NCBI GenBank assembly: GCA_005799025.1
Contig: SYHX01000005.1
Span: forward strand, 1-34,245
Length of the DNA stretch: 34,245 nucleotides
Direction: 5' to 3'
Source: Bacteroidota bacterium
GTDB lineage: Bacteria; Bacteroidota; Bacteroidia; UBA7662
In this document: piece by piece, positions 18,308 to 27,478 of the stretch
Position numbering within the stretch: the stretch's first letter is position 1
Layout: every line of letters starts with the position of its first letter
Notes under the pieces: model-generated
The model's input: only the letters and a program-made list of their open reading frames with translations
Told to the model about the DNA's origin: nothing
The model's database searches: none
Translations under genes and position numbers: made by a program

Positions 18308-18768
18308 GTCGTGCAATAAGCCGCGGTCCTTCGGTGCCAGAAATTGTTAACCGCAAAGCTAATTTCGAATATGAAATCTTGCAGAAATTCGAAGCGGGAC
18401 TGGCGTTGACTGGTTCCGAAATCAAAAGCCTTCGGGATGGCAAAGCCACCATGGGAGACGCTTACGCCTGCTTTGATCAAGAAAGGCTGGTACTTCGTCG
18501 CATGAATATCGCCTTGTTCGCTCAGGCCTCTTACCTCAACCACGAACCTTTGCGGGATCGTTTTCTATTGTTGAATAAATCCGAACTCCGTAAAATCCGA
18601 CACCGAATTACCGAGAAGGGACTTTCGCTGGTTCCTTTAAGATTGTATTTCAGTGAAAGAGGTTTTGCCAAGGTTGAAATTGCCTTGGCACGGGGCCGCA
18701 AGTCTCATGATAAACGCCAGGCTCTCAAAGAGAAAGATCTGGATCGGGATCAGCTGCGAGATGTTTGA
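18304..18768 (+). CDS. smpB: SsrA-binding protein
   Basis: NRKANFEYEILQKFEAGLALTGSEIKSLRDGKATMGDAYA...LRKIRHRITEKGLSLVPLRLYFSERGFAKVEIALARGRKSHDKRQALKEKD. ATGA overlap with the upstream gene. Confidence 0.97.
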   Translation: MSRAISRGPSVPEIVNRKANFEYEILQKFEAGLALTGSEIKSLRDGKATMGDAYACFDQERLVLRRMNIALFAQASYLNHEPLRDRFLLLNKSELRKIRHRITEKGLSLVPLRLYFSERGFAKVEIALARGRKSHDKRQALKEKDLDRDQLRDV

Positions 18769-18793
18769 TTTTTAAGTGCGATACAAAATTTGG

Positions 18794-19468
18794 CTAAACC
18801 GACCAGCCATATTCCCCGGTAAGGGGTACAAATCGAAATCCTGGAAAGGCTTCTTGACTCCATTCCGTGGGGGAAACTTTGGTAAGCTTGAGCATGGTTT
18901 GCTCGGATAATTCTCCCACAGGGATAACTAAATGCCCGCCTGTACGAACTTGGTTTTTCAGGGCTTCGGGAATATTGGGAGAAGCAGCGGTAACCAAAAT
19001 CCGGTCAAAAGGCGCATAGGAAGGAAGGCCTACACTACCATCACCCACAAACAATTTAGCCTTGCAATTTAAATGTTTTAACAATATTTGGCTGGACCGA
19101 TGAAGAGCCCTGATCGTCTCCACACTGAAAACCCTGGCGCCCAATTGGTCTAGGATGCAGGCTTGGTAACCGGAACCTGTGCCAATTTCAAGGATTTTCA
19201 TATGCGGTTCCACGGCCAGCAATTCGCTCTGAAAGGCAACGGTATAGGGTTGCGATATGGTTTGCCCTTCTCCTATGGGCATGGCTTTGTCTTGGTAAGC
19301 CATTTCCGCCAAGGCCTGGTCCAAGAAAAAATGACGGGGGACGTCCATGATGGCCTTTAACACCGACTGGTCGCGTATCCCTTTGGCGCGTAGCTCTTCC
19401 ACAAGACGAAGGCGCAAGCCTTGATGCTTGGGGAGATCAAGCAAGGAATGTGTAGTATGAGCTGGCAT
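18794..19468 (-). CDS. pcm: Protein-L-isoaspartate O-methyltransferase
   Basis: VPRHFFLDQALAEMAYQDKAMPIGEGQTISQPYTVAFQSELL, ILEIGTGSGYQACIL and FDRILVTAASPNIPEAL motifs. Confidence 0.95.
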   Translation of the reverse strand: MPAHTTHSLLDLPKHQGLRLRLVEELRAKGIRDQSVLKAIMDVPRHFFLDQALAEMAYQDKAMPIGEGQTISQPYTVAFQSELLAVEPHMKILEIGTGSGYQACILDQLGARVFSVETIRALHRSSQILLKHLNCKAKLFVGDGSVGLPSYAPFDRILVTAASPNIPEALKNQVRTGGHLVIPVGELSEQTMLKLTKVSPTEWSQEAFPGFRFVPLTGEYGWSV

Positions 19469-19471
19469 AAA

Positions 19472-19487
19472 GCCCTAAATTTAGGGC
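19472..19487. promoter_or_regulatory. Perfect 16-bp palindrome in the pcm / oxidoreductase divergent gap
   Basis: GCCCTAAATTTAGGGC is identical to its reverse complement; lies 3 nt from the pcm start and 22 nt from the GTG at 19510. Confidence 0.45.
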
Positions 19488-19509
19488 CCTGAGGCCTTAA
19501 GTTTGTTGA

Positions 19510-20517
19510 GTGATAGTGTCTGAATCCCTGCCTTCTGCCCATGCTCCTGTCCGTATTGCCTTATTGGGCGCTGGACATCTTGGCAAAATTCACTTGAAAT
19601 GCTTGTTGGACCTACCCCAACGATTTGACTTGGTGGGCGTTTACGACCCGGACCCCCAAGTGTTGGCCAAGGCGGTGGAGGTCTTTGGGGTTAACTCTTT
19701 TGCTGACTTAGAGGATTTGTTGTCCCGCGTTGATGCGGTGGATATTGTCGCGCCGACGATGTCTCATTACGATTTGGGTCTAGCGGCGCTACGCCAAATG
19801 AAGCACTTGTTTGTGGAAAAGCCTTTGGCCGAAAGCACGAACCAAGCTGCCGAAATGATCAAAGTCGCTCGTGAAGCAGGAGTCAAGGCCCAGGTTGGTC
19901 ATGTGGAGCGCTTCAATCCTGTTTTCAGGAAGGCATCGGAATGGGGTCTTCAACCTCGATTTGTGGAGGCCCACCGTTTGGCTCCTTATAATCCGAGGGG
20001 TACGGATGTATCCATTGTTCTGGACTTGATGATTCACGATATTGACCTGGTTTTGGCCATGGTGAAATCTGAAATCAGAGAAATCCGTGCCAGTGGGGTT
20101 TCCATTGTATCGGCCACCCCAGATATTGCCAATGCCCGCATTGAGTTCCACAACGGTACAGTGGCGAACCTTACCGCCAGCCGAATTTCCATGAAAAGCA
20201 TGCGCAAAATGCGCTTGTTCCAAAGCAACGCCTACTTGTCTTTGGATTTCTTGGACAAGGAGTTGGAAATCATAGAACTCGAGGACCAACCGGCCAACTC
20301 CAAAGCCTGGCAGGAAATTCAACTCGGTCCAGGTAAACCCTCCCGGTATATTGCCTTTGACCGCCCCCAATTGGAGCCAACCAATGCCATCAGAGATGAG
20401 TTGGATGCCTTTGGTCATTGCATCCAAAACAATCTGAACGAGGCGGTCAGCATCGAAGAAGGTTACGAGGCGCTCAAGGTGGCCTATCAAATTCTGGATA
20501 GAATTCAAAGTCCCTAA
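19510..20517 (+). CDS. Gfo/Idh/MocA family oxidoreductase
   Basis: RIALLGAGHLGKIHLKCL (Rossmann), FVEKPLAES and KAQVGHVERFNPVF motifs; DLMIHDIDLVL. Confidence 0.9.
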   Translation: MIVSESLPSAHAPVRIALLGAGHLGKIHLKCLLDLPQRFDLVGVYDPDPQVLAKAVEVFGVNSFADLEDLLSRVDAVDIVAPTMSHYDLGLAALRQMKHLFVEKPLAESTNQAAEMIKVAREAGVKAQVGHVERFNPVFRKASEWGLQPRFVEAHRLAPYNPRGTDVSIVLDLMIHDIDLVLAMVKSEIREIRASGVSIVSATPDIANARIEFHNGTVANLTASRISMKSMRKMRLFQSNAYLSLDFLDKELEIIELEDQPANSKAWQEIQLGPGKPSRYIAFDRPQLEPTNAIRDELDAFGHCIQNNLNEAVSIEEGYEALKVAYQILDRIQSP

Positions 20518-20549
20518 AAGGAATGCCCGGGGATTTATGGGGTAACCCA

Positions 20550-21425
20550 ATGAGGCCTGCAAATGGTATAAACGCTCTGAGCTTGATCTTGTGCCTTATG
20601 ATGGCATGGGGTTTGGTAGGCTGCGGTTGGTATAAACCTGATGAGGGAGTTCCCTCGTACCTGTTTATAGATAGTATGGTTCTTGTTCCAAGTCCAGAGA
20701 CGCAAGGTACCTTGTCGGCCAATATCAGAGATGTTTGGGTTTTCATTGACGGAGATCTGCAAGGTGCTTTTCCGTTGCCGGCACGCATTCCGCTCCTGAA
20801 AGAAGGTCCAGTGAATCTGCAGGTGAGTGCTGGGGTTTTCCTTAACGGAATTTCAGCAACGCGGGCCATCTATCCCTTCTTTAACCGCTGGGATTCTGTC
20901 TTTAGTCTCACAAAGGGTCAAACAGACACTCTTCGACCGCGAATAACCTATCGCAATACTGTACGGTATCTGTGGTTGGAGAACTTTGATAACCTGGGAT
21001 TTGGTATGCGTGCTCGGGTTGGTTCCGATACCTTGCTTTTCCGGGAGTCCGATACTGATTCGGTATTGGAGGGCATATCCTGCCTGCGCATGGCGGTAGA
21101 CCAAAGAGCACCGTACTTGGTTGCGGAAAGCATTGATCAAATTACATTAACGCCAGGCAAACCTTGTTTCCTTGAAATCAATTACCGCAACAATATCCCG
21201 TTGCAGGTCGGCCTTCAAAGCCAAGTGGGCTCTGATATCAGTGACCCTTTGTGGATTGTAGAATTGGCCCCTTCCACGGAGTGGAACAAGCAATACATCA
21301 ATTTTACCCCCTATTTGGGAATGGCAGTAGGTGCGCGTTATCGCCTCATGTTGAGACCGTTACTCGTAAGTTCAGCGCAAGGTACGGGAGTGGTTCGGGT
21401 GGATAACCTCAAATGGTTGCAATGA
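20550..21425 (+). CDS. Hypothetical lipoprotein
   Basis: ATG at 20550 gives a lipobox-type signal peptide (MAWGLVGCGW). No recognised domain; ATGA overlap with the next gene. Confidence 0.65.
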   Translation: MRPANGINALSLILCLMMAWGLVGCGWYKPDEGVPSYLFIDSMVLVPSPETQGTLSANIRDVWVFIDGDLQGAFPLPARIPLLKEGPVNLQVSAGVFLNGISATRAIYPFFNRWDSVFSLTKGQTDTLRPRITYRNTVRYLWLENFDNLGFGMRARVGSDTLLFRESDTDSVLEGISCLRMAVDQRAPYLVAESIDQITLTPGKPCFLEINYRNNIPLQVGLQSQVGSDISDPLWIVELAPSTEWNKQYINFTPYLGMAVGARYRLMLRPLLVSSAQGTGVVRVDNLKWLQ

Positions 21426-22852
21426 AAAGGCGTCACACGGATCTAACCGTTCTGGTGGTGGGCGATTGGATGTCCGCGGCAATTGCCTGGGCTTTGTTTT
21501 TCTATTACCGTAAAATTTACGTGGTCAAGGATTGGTTTGGGGATACCCATTACACCGATCTTGATTTGCAATTGTTCACGGGGCTGTTGACCCTGCCCTG
21601 GGTCTGGGTCTTGCTATACGCCTTGTCTGGTTCCTACCAAGATATTTACCGGAAATCGAGGCTTAATGAAACTGGTCGTCTTTTGTTGTCGGTGATGGTG
21701 GGTGGTGTGATTTTGTTTTTTGCAGTCATCTTGGATGATTATGTCCGTGATTACCGTTTTTATTTGCGAAGTCTGTTGGTATGGACGATGTTACATACCG
21801 CCATCACCTGGCTGATTCGGATGATATTGCTCAGCAGGATTTCTTCAAGAATGAATGCAGGTTTGATTCGTTTTCAAACCTTGTTGGTAGGAACAGGATC
21901 CGAGGCTGTTCGAGTTTACCGCGAGATGAATGCTCCAGGTCTTCCCCCAGCGAACGAGTTTATTGGCTTTGTTTACCTAAACGGTCACCGGCCAGAGCGA
22001 TTGGAGGCCCCGCATTTGCCTACCCTTGTGAATTTGGGTGGGGTGGATTCCATCAGTGATATCATTCAGCGTTATGAAATTGAGGAGGTTATCCTTGCTA
22101 TTCAACCAGAAGATCGGGACAAATTGCCGATGGCCCTCCAAGGTCTTCGCTCTGATGGAGTAATTGTGAAAATGGTTCCTTCTATGTATGATTTGTTGTT
22201 AGGAAAAGTCAAAATGCAACAAATTCTTGGCGCTTTGCTGATTGAGGTTCGAACCGAGGTGATGCCCGCTTGGCAGCAATTAATCAAAGCGATTCTGGAC
22301 AAGTTCGTGGCGTTATTGGCTTTACTGATATTGTCTCCGTTGATGGTGTATTGCATGCTGCGGGTCCGTTTGGATTCATCGGGACCTGTTTTGTATCGTC
22401 AGCAAAGGGTAGGATTCAAAGGGAAACCCTTCATGATCCTCAAATTCCGTTCCATGACCGAATGTGCAGAGTTTGATGGACCTCAACTTTCATCGCTGAA
22501 CGATCCTCGGATTACCCCGTGGGGTAAAGTGATGCGTAAATGGCGTTTGGATGAATTACCGCAATTTTGGAATGTGTTCATCGGGGACATGTCCTTGGTG
22601 GGTCCCAGGCCTGAACGTAAATTTTACATTGACCAAATTGTTCGCAGGGCTCCACAATACCGCCATCTATTAAGGATTCGTCCAGGATTGACCTCTTGGG
22701 GACAGGTGCGGTACGGGTACGCTGAAAATGTGGAGCAGATGATTGATAGGCTTCAATACGATATCCTATATGTAGAAAATCGTTCCCTTCTGGTGGATTT
22801 CAAGATTCTCATTTATACGCTTTTGATTATCCTCAAAGGAGAAGGGAAATAA
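21422..22852 (+). CDS. Sugar transferase / exopolysaccharide polyprenyl glycosylphosphotransferase
   Basis: N-terminal TMs, central Rossmann-like domain, then SSGPVLYRQQRVGFKGKPFMILKFRSM....WGKVMRKWRLDELPQFWNVFIGDMSLVGPRPERKFY....RPGLTSWGQVRYGY. Confidence 0.93.
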   Translation: MKRRHTDLTVLVVGDWMSAAIAWALFFYYRKIYVVKDWFGDTHYTDLDLQLFTGLLTLPWVWVLLYALSGSYQDIYRKSRLNETGRLLLSVMVGGVILFFAVILDDYVRDYRFYLRSLLVWTMLHTAITWLIRMILLSRISSRMNAGLIRFQTLLVGTGSEAVRVYREMNAPGLPPANEFIGFVYLNGHRPERLEAPHLPTLVNLGGVDSISDIIQRYEIEEVILAIQPEDRDKLPMALQGLRSDGVIVKMVPSMYDLLLGKVKMQQILGALLIEVRTEVMPAWQQLIKAILDKFVALLALLILSPLMVYCMLRVRLDSSGPVLYRQQRVGFKGKPFMILKFRSMTECAEFDGPQLSSLNDPRITPWGKVMRKWRLDELPQFWNVFIGDMSLVGPRPERKFYIDQIVRRAPQYRHLLRIRPGLTSWGQVRYGYAENVEQMIDRLQYDILYVENRSLLVDFKILIYTLLIILKGEGK

Positions 22853-22885
22853 AAGGCTGAAGCCAATACTTTTGCTATTGAATCC

Positions 22886-24202
22886 ATGAAATCACAACGA
22901 ATCGCAACGAAACTTGATCATGGGGACGCAATGTCCTTCAAGGCCTCGCTTTGGGTCTTGATACTGTTTTTGGTAGGCCTCTCGCATTGGGCTCAAGCAA
23001 CCCGTATCCTGATAGCGATGGACCAAGGGCAGAAAGATCATCTCAAATCGTACGGAGTCGCTTATTGGGCAATCAGTCGTGGTGTTGAAACCCAATGGCT
23101 TTTGAACTACCGAGGTGGGAGTTTCGCGATGGCGCATCAACTGGGATTGGAGTCGGAATGCAGGTTACGGGGCATTAGTTACGAGGTAATTCCCGAAAAT
23201 ACCTATGCAGGGATACTCGCTGAAATCCAAGATCCTGCAGTTAATATGGAAGTGGTTAAATTGGAAAAAGCCCCTCGAATTGCCGTGTACACCCCCCCTA
23301 CCAAACAGCCTTGGGATGATGCGGTGACCATGGCCTTGACTTATGCGGAGATTCCTTACGACAAGGTGTACGATCCAGAGGTTATCGATGGCAAATTACC
23401 GATGTACGATTGGCTTCATCTTCACCATGAGGATTTTACAGGGCAATTTGGCCGATTCTATTTTGCTTATCGAAAAGCAGCATGGTACCAAGCCGAAGTA
23501 GCGGAGGCCGAACGGACCGCCTTAAGCAGAGGGTTCACCAAAGTCTCCCAATTGAAATCTGCTGTTGCTCAGAGAATTCGTGAATTTGTGGCCGGGGGTG
23601 GGTTTTTGTTCGCAATGTGTTCGGCAACGGATTCCTACGATATTGCTCTTTCCGCCATAGGGTTGGACATTTGCGAGTCCATGTACGACGGAGATCCTGC
23701 GGCCCCTTCAGGATCTTCCCGTTTGGATTACGATCAATGTTTGGCATTCAAGGACTTTACCTTAACACCCAATCCATTAGAATATGAGTTTTCGGATATT
23801 GATGTTACCAATACCCGAGGCTCTATGATGGAGAACGAGGATTACTTTTCCTTGTTTGATTTTTCGGCCAAATGGGACGTAGTCCCAACGATGCTATGTC
23901 AGAACCATCAGCAGGTTATTAAGGCCTTTATGGGTCAAACAACGGCTTTCAACAAGGATTTGATCAAACCTGAGGTGCTCATTATGGGCGAAACCAAAAG
24001 TCTCCACGAAGCTCGTTATATCCATGGCAATTTCGGTAAAGGTACATGGACATTTTACGGAGGGCACGACCCGGAGGATTACCAACACCTGGTCGGTGAG
24101 CCTCCTACTGAATTGAGCATGCACCCCAATTCCCCAGGTTATCGACTTATTCTTAACAATATTCTTTTTCCTGCGGCCAAGAAAAAAAAGCAGAAAACCT
24201 AA
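22886..24202 (+). CDS. Conserved secreted Bacteroidota protein often labelled 'asparagine synthetase B'; possible GATase1-like fold
   Basis: Signal peptide; ILIAMDQGQKDHLKSYGVAYWAISRGVETQWLLNYRGGSF, YDWLHLHHEDFTGQFGRFY and GGGFLFAMCSATDSYD motifs. No AsnB PP-loop and no N-terminal catalytic Cys. Confidence 0.65.
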   Translation: MKSQRIATKLDHGDAMSFKASLWVLILFLVGLSHWAQATRILIAMDQGQKDHLKSYGVAYWAISRGVETQWLLNYRGGSFAMAHQLGLESECRLRGISYEVIPENTYAGILAEIQDPAVNMEVVKLEKAPRIAVYTPPTKQPWDDAVTMALTYAEIPYDKVYDPEVIDGKLPMYDWLHLHHEDFTGQFGRFYFAYRKAAWYQAEVAEAERTALSRGFTKVSQLKSAVAQRIREFVAGGGFLFAMCSATDSYDIALSAIGLDICESMYDGDPAAPSGSSRLDYDQCLAFKDFTLTPNPLEYEFSDIDVTNTRGSMMENEDYFSLFDFSAKWDVVPTMLCQNHQQVIKAFMGQTTAFNKDLIKPEVLIMGETKSLHEARYIHGNFGKGTWTFYGGHDPEDYQHLVGEPPTELSMHPNSPGYRLILNNILFPAAKKKKQKT

Positions 24203-24228
24203 TCACCATTCCACGGAAATACAGATGC

Positions 24229-26259
24229 TCAATCCAGGAATTTCCAGTCCAAACCGAAACGCAGTCTTCGGTCACCCAACGGATAACCAGGTAATGATTG
24301 CCCTATGTTTGCGGGCAAACCCATATTGACATGTTCCCAACGAATATAGAGCAGGGTCTTCTGTACCCTAATTCCTGCAATCAGGTCAATCAAAGGATAA
24401 TTACCGCTCAAGGTATTCCATAGTTTACCTTGCGCTGATGTCATAGCCACGGTCCACATCCCCAATTCGGGACGATAATGTGGCGCCGCAAAGGGCGTTT
24501 GGTAACGAACGGCCATGCCTGCCAACCATGTCCATCCAGCCGGGGTGCGTCGCTGAACATAGAGCCAGTCATCACAAGCCCACAGGGGCAAAGGAATCCA
24601 TGCCCGGTTATTGGACCATTGCAACAAATGATGGTAGTTCCAGAACCATTGGATCCTACCAATTTGGCCAGCCTGCACGATGCCCCTGGCGCGTAGGCCC
24701 AGGTAGGCTACGGTCTCTTGATTATTGGCCATAAGCAGGCTACGAATTCTGGCAACGCCTTGAAGGGTTAAAGTGTCTGTTGTTACAATGCCCAGTCCAA
24801 TCAAATTGCGCATCATGCCTACCCGAAGGATCCAACGATTATTAGGCAGACCTCGAGGTCGCCATTCTGAGGAGAGCATGAGCCCTTGAGCGGCTTGCAA
24901 TTCCGGTAAGTTCCACGCGGTAGAATTGGTTTTCATCCATCGTTGGGCATAGGTTGGGGGATCCACATAGGCCTCCAAAACGACACTCTTCAGAAAGCCC
25001 TTTTGAGCTTGGTTATTATTTTCTCGAGCGCTGTCAGAACTCTCTTCGTAATTCGTCGCCTGCCATCCCAATTCCAAACTGCTCCTCAAAGGAAGGAAGC
25101 TATGGAACAGTCCTTGCTTCCAATCCATCCACAAGCCATGTCGCAGGGATTCCCATTTGCCATAGGCAATCAATCCTAAATCAGAGCGCAGGGCATAGTT
25201 CTGATTGCCATGTTCTGCAGGGAGGATTATTCCACTGTAATAATTCATCTGTGAAAACTCTATTCCGTATTGCACCAAGTGGCTGATGGCGAATTGGTGT
25301 TCCATCCCTAACTTATGGGTCCAGGTGGATTGTCTAAGGCTGTCTTTGGATGAACTGCTGTCGATGAGACCGGATGCACTTGGATAAAAGGACAAATTGT
25401 TGGCGATACTTTCATCGGCAAATTTCCAGCGCTGCGTTTCCTTGCGGAGACCGTGGACCAACCGTGGGGATTGGGGTTGATGAGCACGCCATGACCAGCG
25501 ATTTTCGAGGTTCCATCGTTCTTCTTGGTGTTTGGAATTCGCATTGCGAAGCTGAATATCCAAATTCAAGGGATTGTAACCGGAAGCTGATATAAGGCTT
25601 TGGGAAGAAACCCCTCCATTCTCACTTAGATCTGCCGACAAAATCTGATAGGTGGCTGCAATGAAATGCCTGCCTGGTCGCAGACTACCGATAACGTAAA
25701 TATCTGTATTACGGATTTTGGATCCTGATCGTTGCAGAAATCCATTGTGGGTTATACTCTGAAATTGTATTCCAGCGCTGAGGGAAGGCCCTATTTGCTG
25801 ATGGTGGTTGAGTTTCAGTATTTGTAAATTGTTGCCGCCTGCTTGAAACTCAATACGGGTAAGCGGTTTTTTGGGGAAATAGAAGGTCTTTCGTTGCCGC
25901 ATAGAGGCGCTGAATATTCCTAAGTGGTTCATTGGTGAAATCCCATTGATGGGATCCCACCACAAAGAGAGGGAAGGATAACCTATACCGCCGGTGTTGA
26001 TTTCTTGGCCCTCACCACAGGCACTTGGTTGCACCATCCTTTCAAAAACTTCTGCAGAATCACGGTCAAGGGTATCACGGTTATAGATCCACTTTTGGAA
26101 TTGGGTGGTGTCCAAGCAGTAGCTCGCCAGCTCTTGCGAGGACCAAGTCATTCGGGATGGGAAAGTATGAGGTAGCATAGGCTGGGCCGAAGTCACGGAG
26201 AGGCTCAAGAGGATGCCCAAGAGGATGCCCCAAAGCCCTCGAACCAGAAATTCGCTCAT
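24229..26259 (-). CDS. Hypothetical secreted/outer-membrane beta-barrel-like protein
   Basis: About 676 aa; signal peptide SEFLVRGLWGILLGILLSLSVTSAQ and many alternating amphipathic strands ending in LRFGLDWKFLD. ORF opens at 26280; ATG at 26259 lies 2 nt after the lpxK stop. Confidence 0.6.
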   Translation of the reverse strand: MSEFLVRGLWGILLGILLSLSVTSAQPMLPHTFPSRMTWSSQELASYCLDTTQFQKWIYNRDTLDRDSAEVFERMVQPSACGEGQEINTGGIGYPSLSLWWDPINGISPMNHLGIFSASMRQRKTFYFPKKPLTRIEFQAGGNNLQILKLNHHQQIGPSLSAGIQFQSITHNGFLQRSGSKIRNTDIYVIGSLRPGRHFIAATYQILSADLSENGGVSSQSLISASGYNPLNLDIQLRNANSKHQEERWNLENRWSWRAHQPQSPRLVHGLRKETQRWKFADESIANNLSFYPSASGLIDSSSSKDSLRQSTWTHKLGMEHQFAISHLVQYGIEFSQMNYYSGIILPAEHGNQNYALRSDLGLIAYGKWESLRHGLWMDWKQGLFHSFLPLRSSLELGWQATNYEESSDSARENNNQAQKGFLKSVVLEAYVDPPTYAQRWMKTNSTAWNLPELQAAQGLMLSSEWRPRGLPNNRWILRVGMMRNLIGLGIVTTDTLTLQGVARIRSLLMANNQETVAYLGLRARGIVQAGQIGRIQWFWNYHHLLQWSNNRAWIPLPLWACDDWLYVQRRTPAGWTWLAGMAVRYQTPFAAPHYRPELGMWTVAMTSAQGKLWNTLSGNYPLIDLIAGIRVQKTLLYIRWEHVNMGLPANIGQSLPGYPLGDRRLRFGLDWKFLD
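26207..26230. repeat. 12-bp perfect tandem duplication (AAGAGGATGCCC x2)
   Basis: Direct reading of AAGAGGATGCCCAAGAGGATGCCC; encodes GILLGILL in the signal peptide of the minus-strand gene. Confidence 0.9.
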
Positions 26260-26261
26260 AA

Positions 26262-27359
26262 TCAGAATCTTTCGCGGCATTTTTCAGCGAAATTGTTCAT
26301 ATGCACCTCTAATTGTTTGCGATCGCGCTCTTGAAAATCAATTTCTATAGGGATATAGGCCAATGGAATATGGTTCTGCACAAAAAACATAGGATTCGAA
26401 GCCAGTTTCACAAAATCCTTTTCGGTGGTGAGAATTGCCCTGATAGGGCTGTGCAGATTGGCGAAGGCGCATTTGATTTCTGTCAAAACATTCTGGGTAT
26501 AGTCCACATGATCGGCATACGCCAGATGTTTATAAATTAAACCATTGTTGTTAAGGTGTTCGCACAGCAAATCGGTGTTGGCAATTCCGGTAACCAACAA
26601 ATAATGGCCTTCAGGACTTAAGGCAATTTGTTCAAACGGTTCCATGAAGATGGGATCCAAATGAATGAGAGAGGAATAGAGAATACGTTCTGAGGGGAAG
26701 TCTGCGATTCGCCCACCGTAATATTTGCGGTCATAGAGCCGTATCGATGGGGGGCATTTGGTGAAGATGATCATATCGGCTCTGCGATATGCACTCTTAT
26801 ATTCCCGTAATTCGCCTAGCGGCAACAGCGCATCGTCAAAGAAGGGTTTACCGTAATCGCTTAACACAATATTCCAATGGGAACGTACCCTGCGGTGCTG
26901 GAATCCGTCATCCATCACCACCGCTTTAATTTCAGGATGCAGGGCCTGCAGCTGTTGAATTCCTTTCAACCGATCCTCGCAGACTGCAAGGGGGATGAAG
27001 GGTAATTTGGCGTTCAGCATATGGGCTTCGTCTCCCAGTATCGCCGGGCTGTCTGAAGGTTTTGCTAAATGGAACCCGCGGCTTTGTCGCCCGTAGCCTC
27101 TGGATAGGATGGCGACAGGGCCAAGAACTTCATAGAGGTAAGCTGCAATCAGTTCGGTATGCGGGGTTTTGCCTGATCCGCCAGCGTTGATGTTTCCGAT
27201 ACAGACCAGTGGAATATCCGAGACATGGGATTTCAGCCAAGCACGCTCGTAAGCCACGTTTCGAAAAAAGGTAATAAGCCCGTATAACTGGGCTAAGGGC
27301 CATAAGATGGGCCTAAGCCAAGCTTGATACCGAATGCGAGAAAGAAATTGTATTTTCAA
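26262..27359 (-). CDS. lpxK: Tetraacyldisaccharide 4'-kinase
   Basis: VCIGNINAGGSGKTPHTELIAAYL (P-loop), ILSRGYGRQSRGF, GDEAHMLNAKLPFIPLAVCEDR, VVMDDGFQHRRV and TTEKDFVKL motifs. Confidence 0.95.
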   Translation of the reverse strand: MKIQFLSRIRYQAWLRPILWPLAQLYGLITFFRNVAYERAWLKSHVSDIPLVCIGNINAGGSGKTPHTELIAAYLYEVLGPVAILSRGYGRQSRGFHLAKPSDSPAILGDEAHMLNAKLPFIPLAVCEDRLKGIQQLQALHPEIKAVVMDDGFQHRRVRSHWNIVLSDYGKPFFDDALLPLGELREYKSAYRRADMIIFTKCPPSIRLYDRKYYGGRIADFPSERILYSSLIHLDPIFMEPFEQIALSPEGHYLLVTGIANTDLLCEHLNNNGLIYKHLAYADHVDYTQNVLTEIKCAFANLHSPIRAILTTEKDFVKLASNPMFFVQNHIPLAYIPIEIDFQERDRKQLEVHMNNFAEKCRERF

Positions 27360-27388
27360 TGGATAGTTTCAGGCGAAACAAATTCTGT

Positions 27389-27419
27389 TTTGCAAAAGTA
27401 AGGGTTTGGTTTATTTTTG
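27389..27419 (+). promoter_or_regulatory. Candidate Bacteroidota promoter for the Nif3-like/zinc-ribbon operon
   Basis: TTTG (27389-27392), 19 nt spacer, TATTTTTG (27412-27419), matching TTTG-N19-TAnnTTTG; ATG at 27479. Confidence 0.6.
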
Positions 27420-27478
27420 ATTCTTTGGCTTGAAGGACTTTAACCGAGGCTCTCCCCAAATCTAATCCAACCTAGTCA

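Noticed and set aside
19789-20562. 257-aa minus-strand ORF
   Set aside because: Antisense shadow of the Gfo/Idh/MocA gene; no recognisable motifs.
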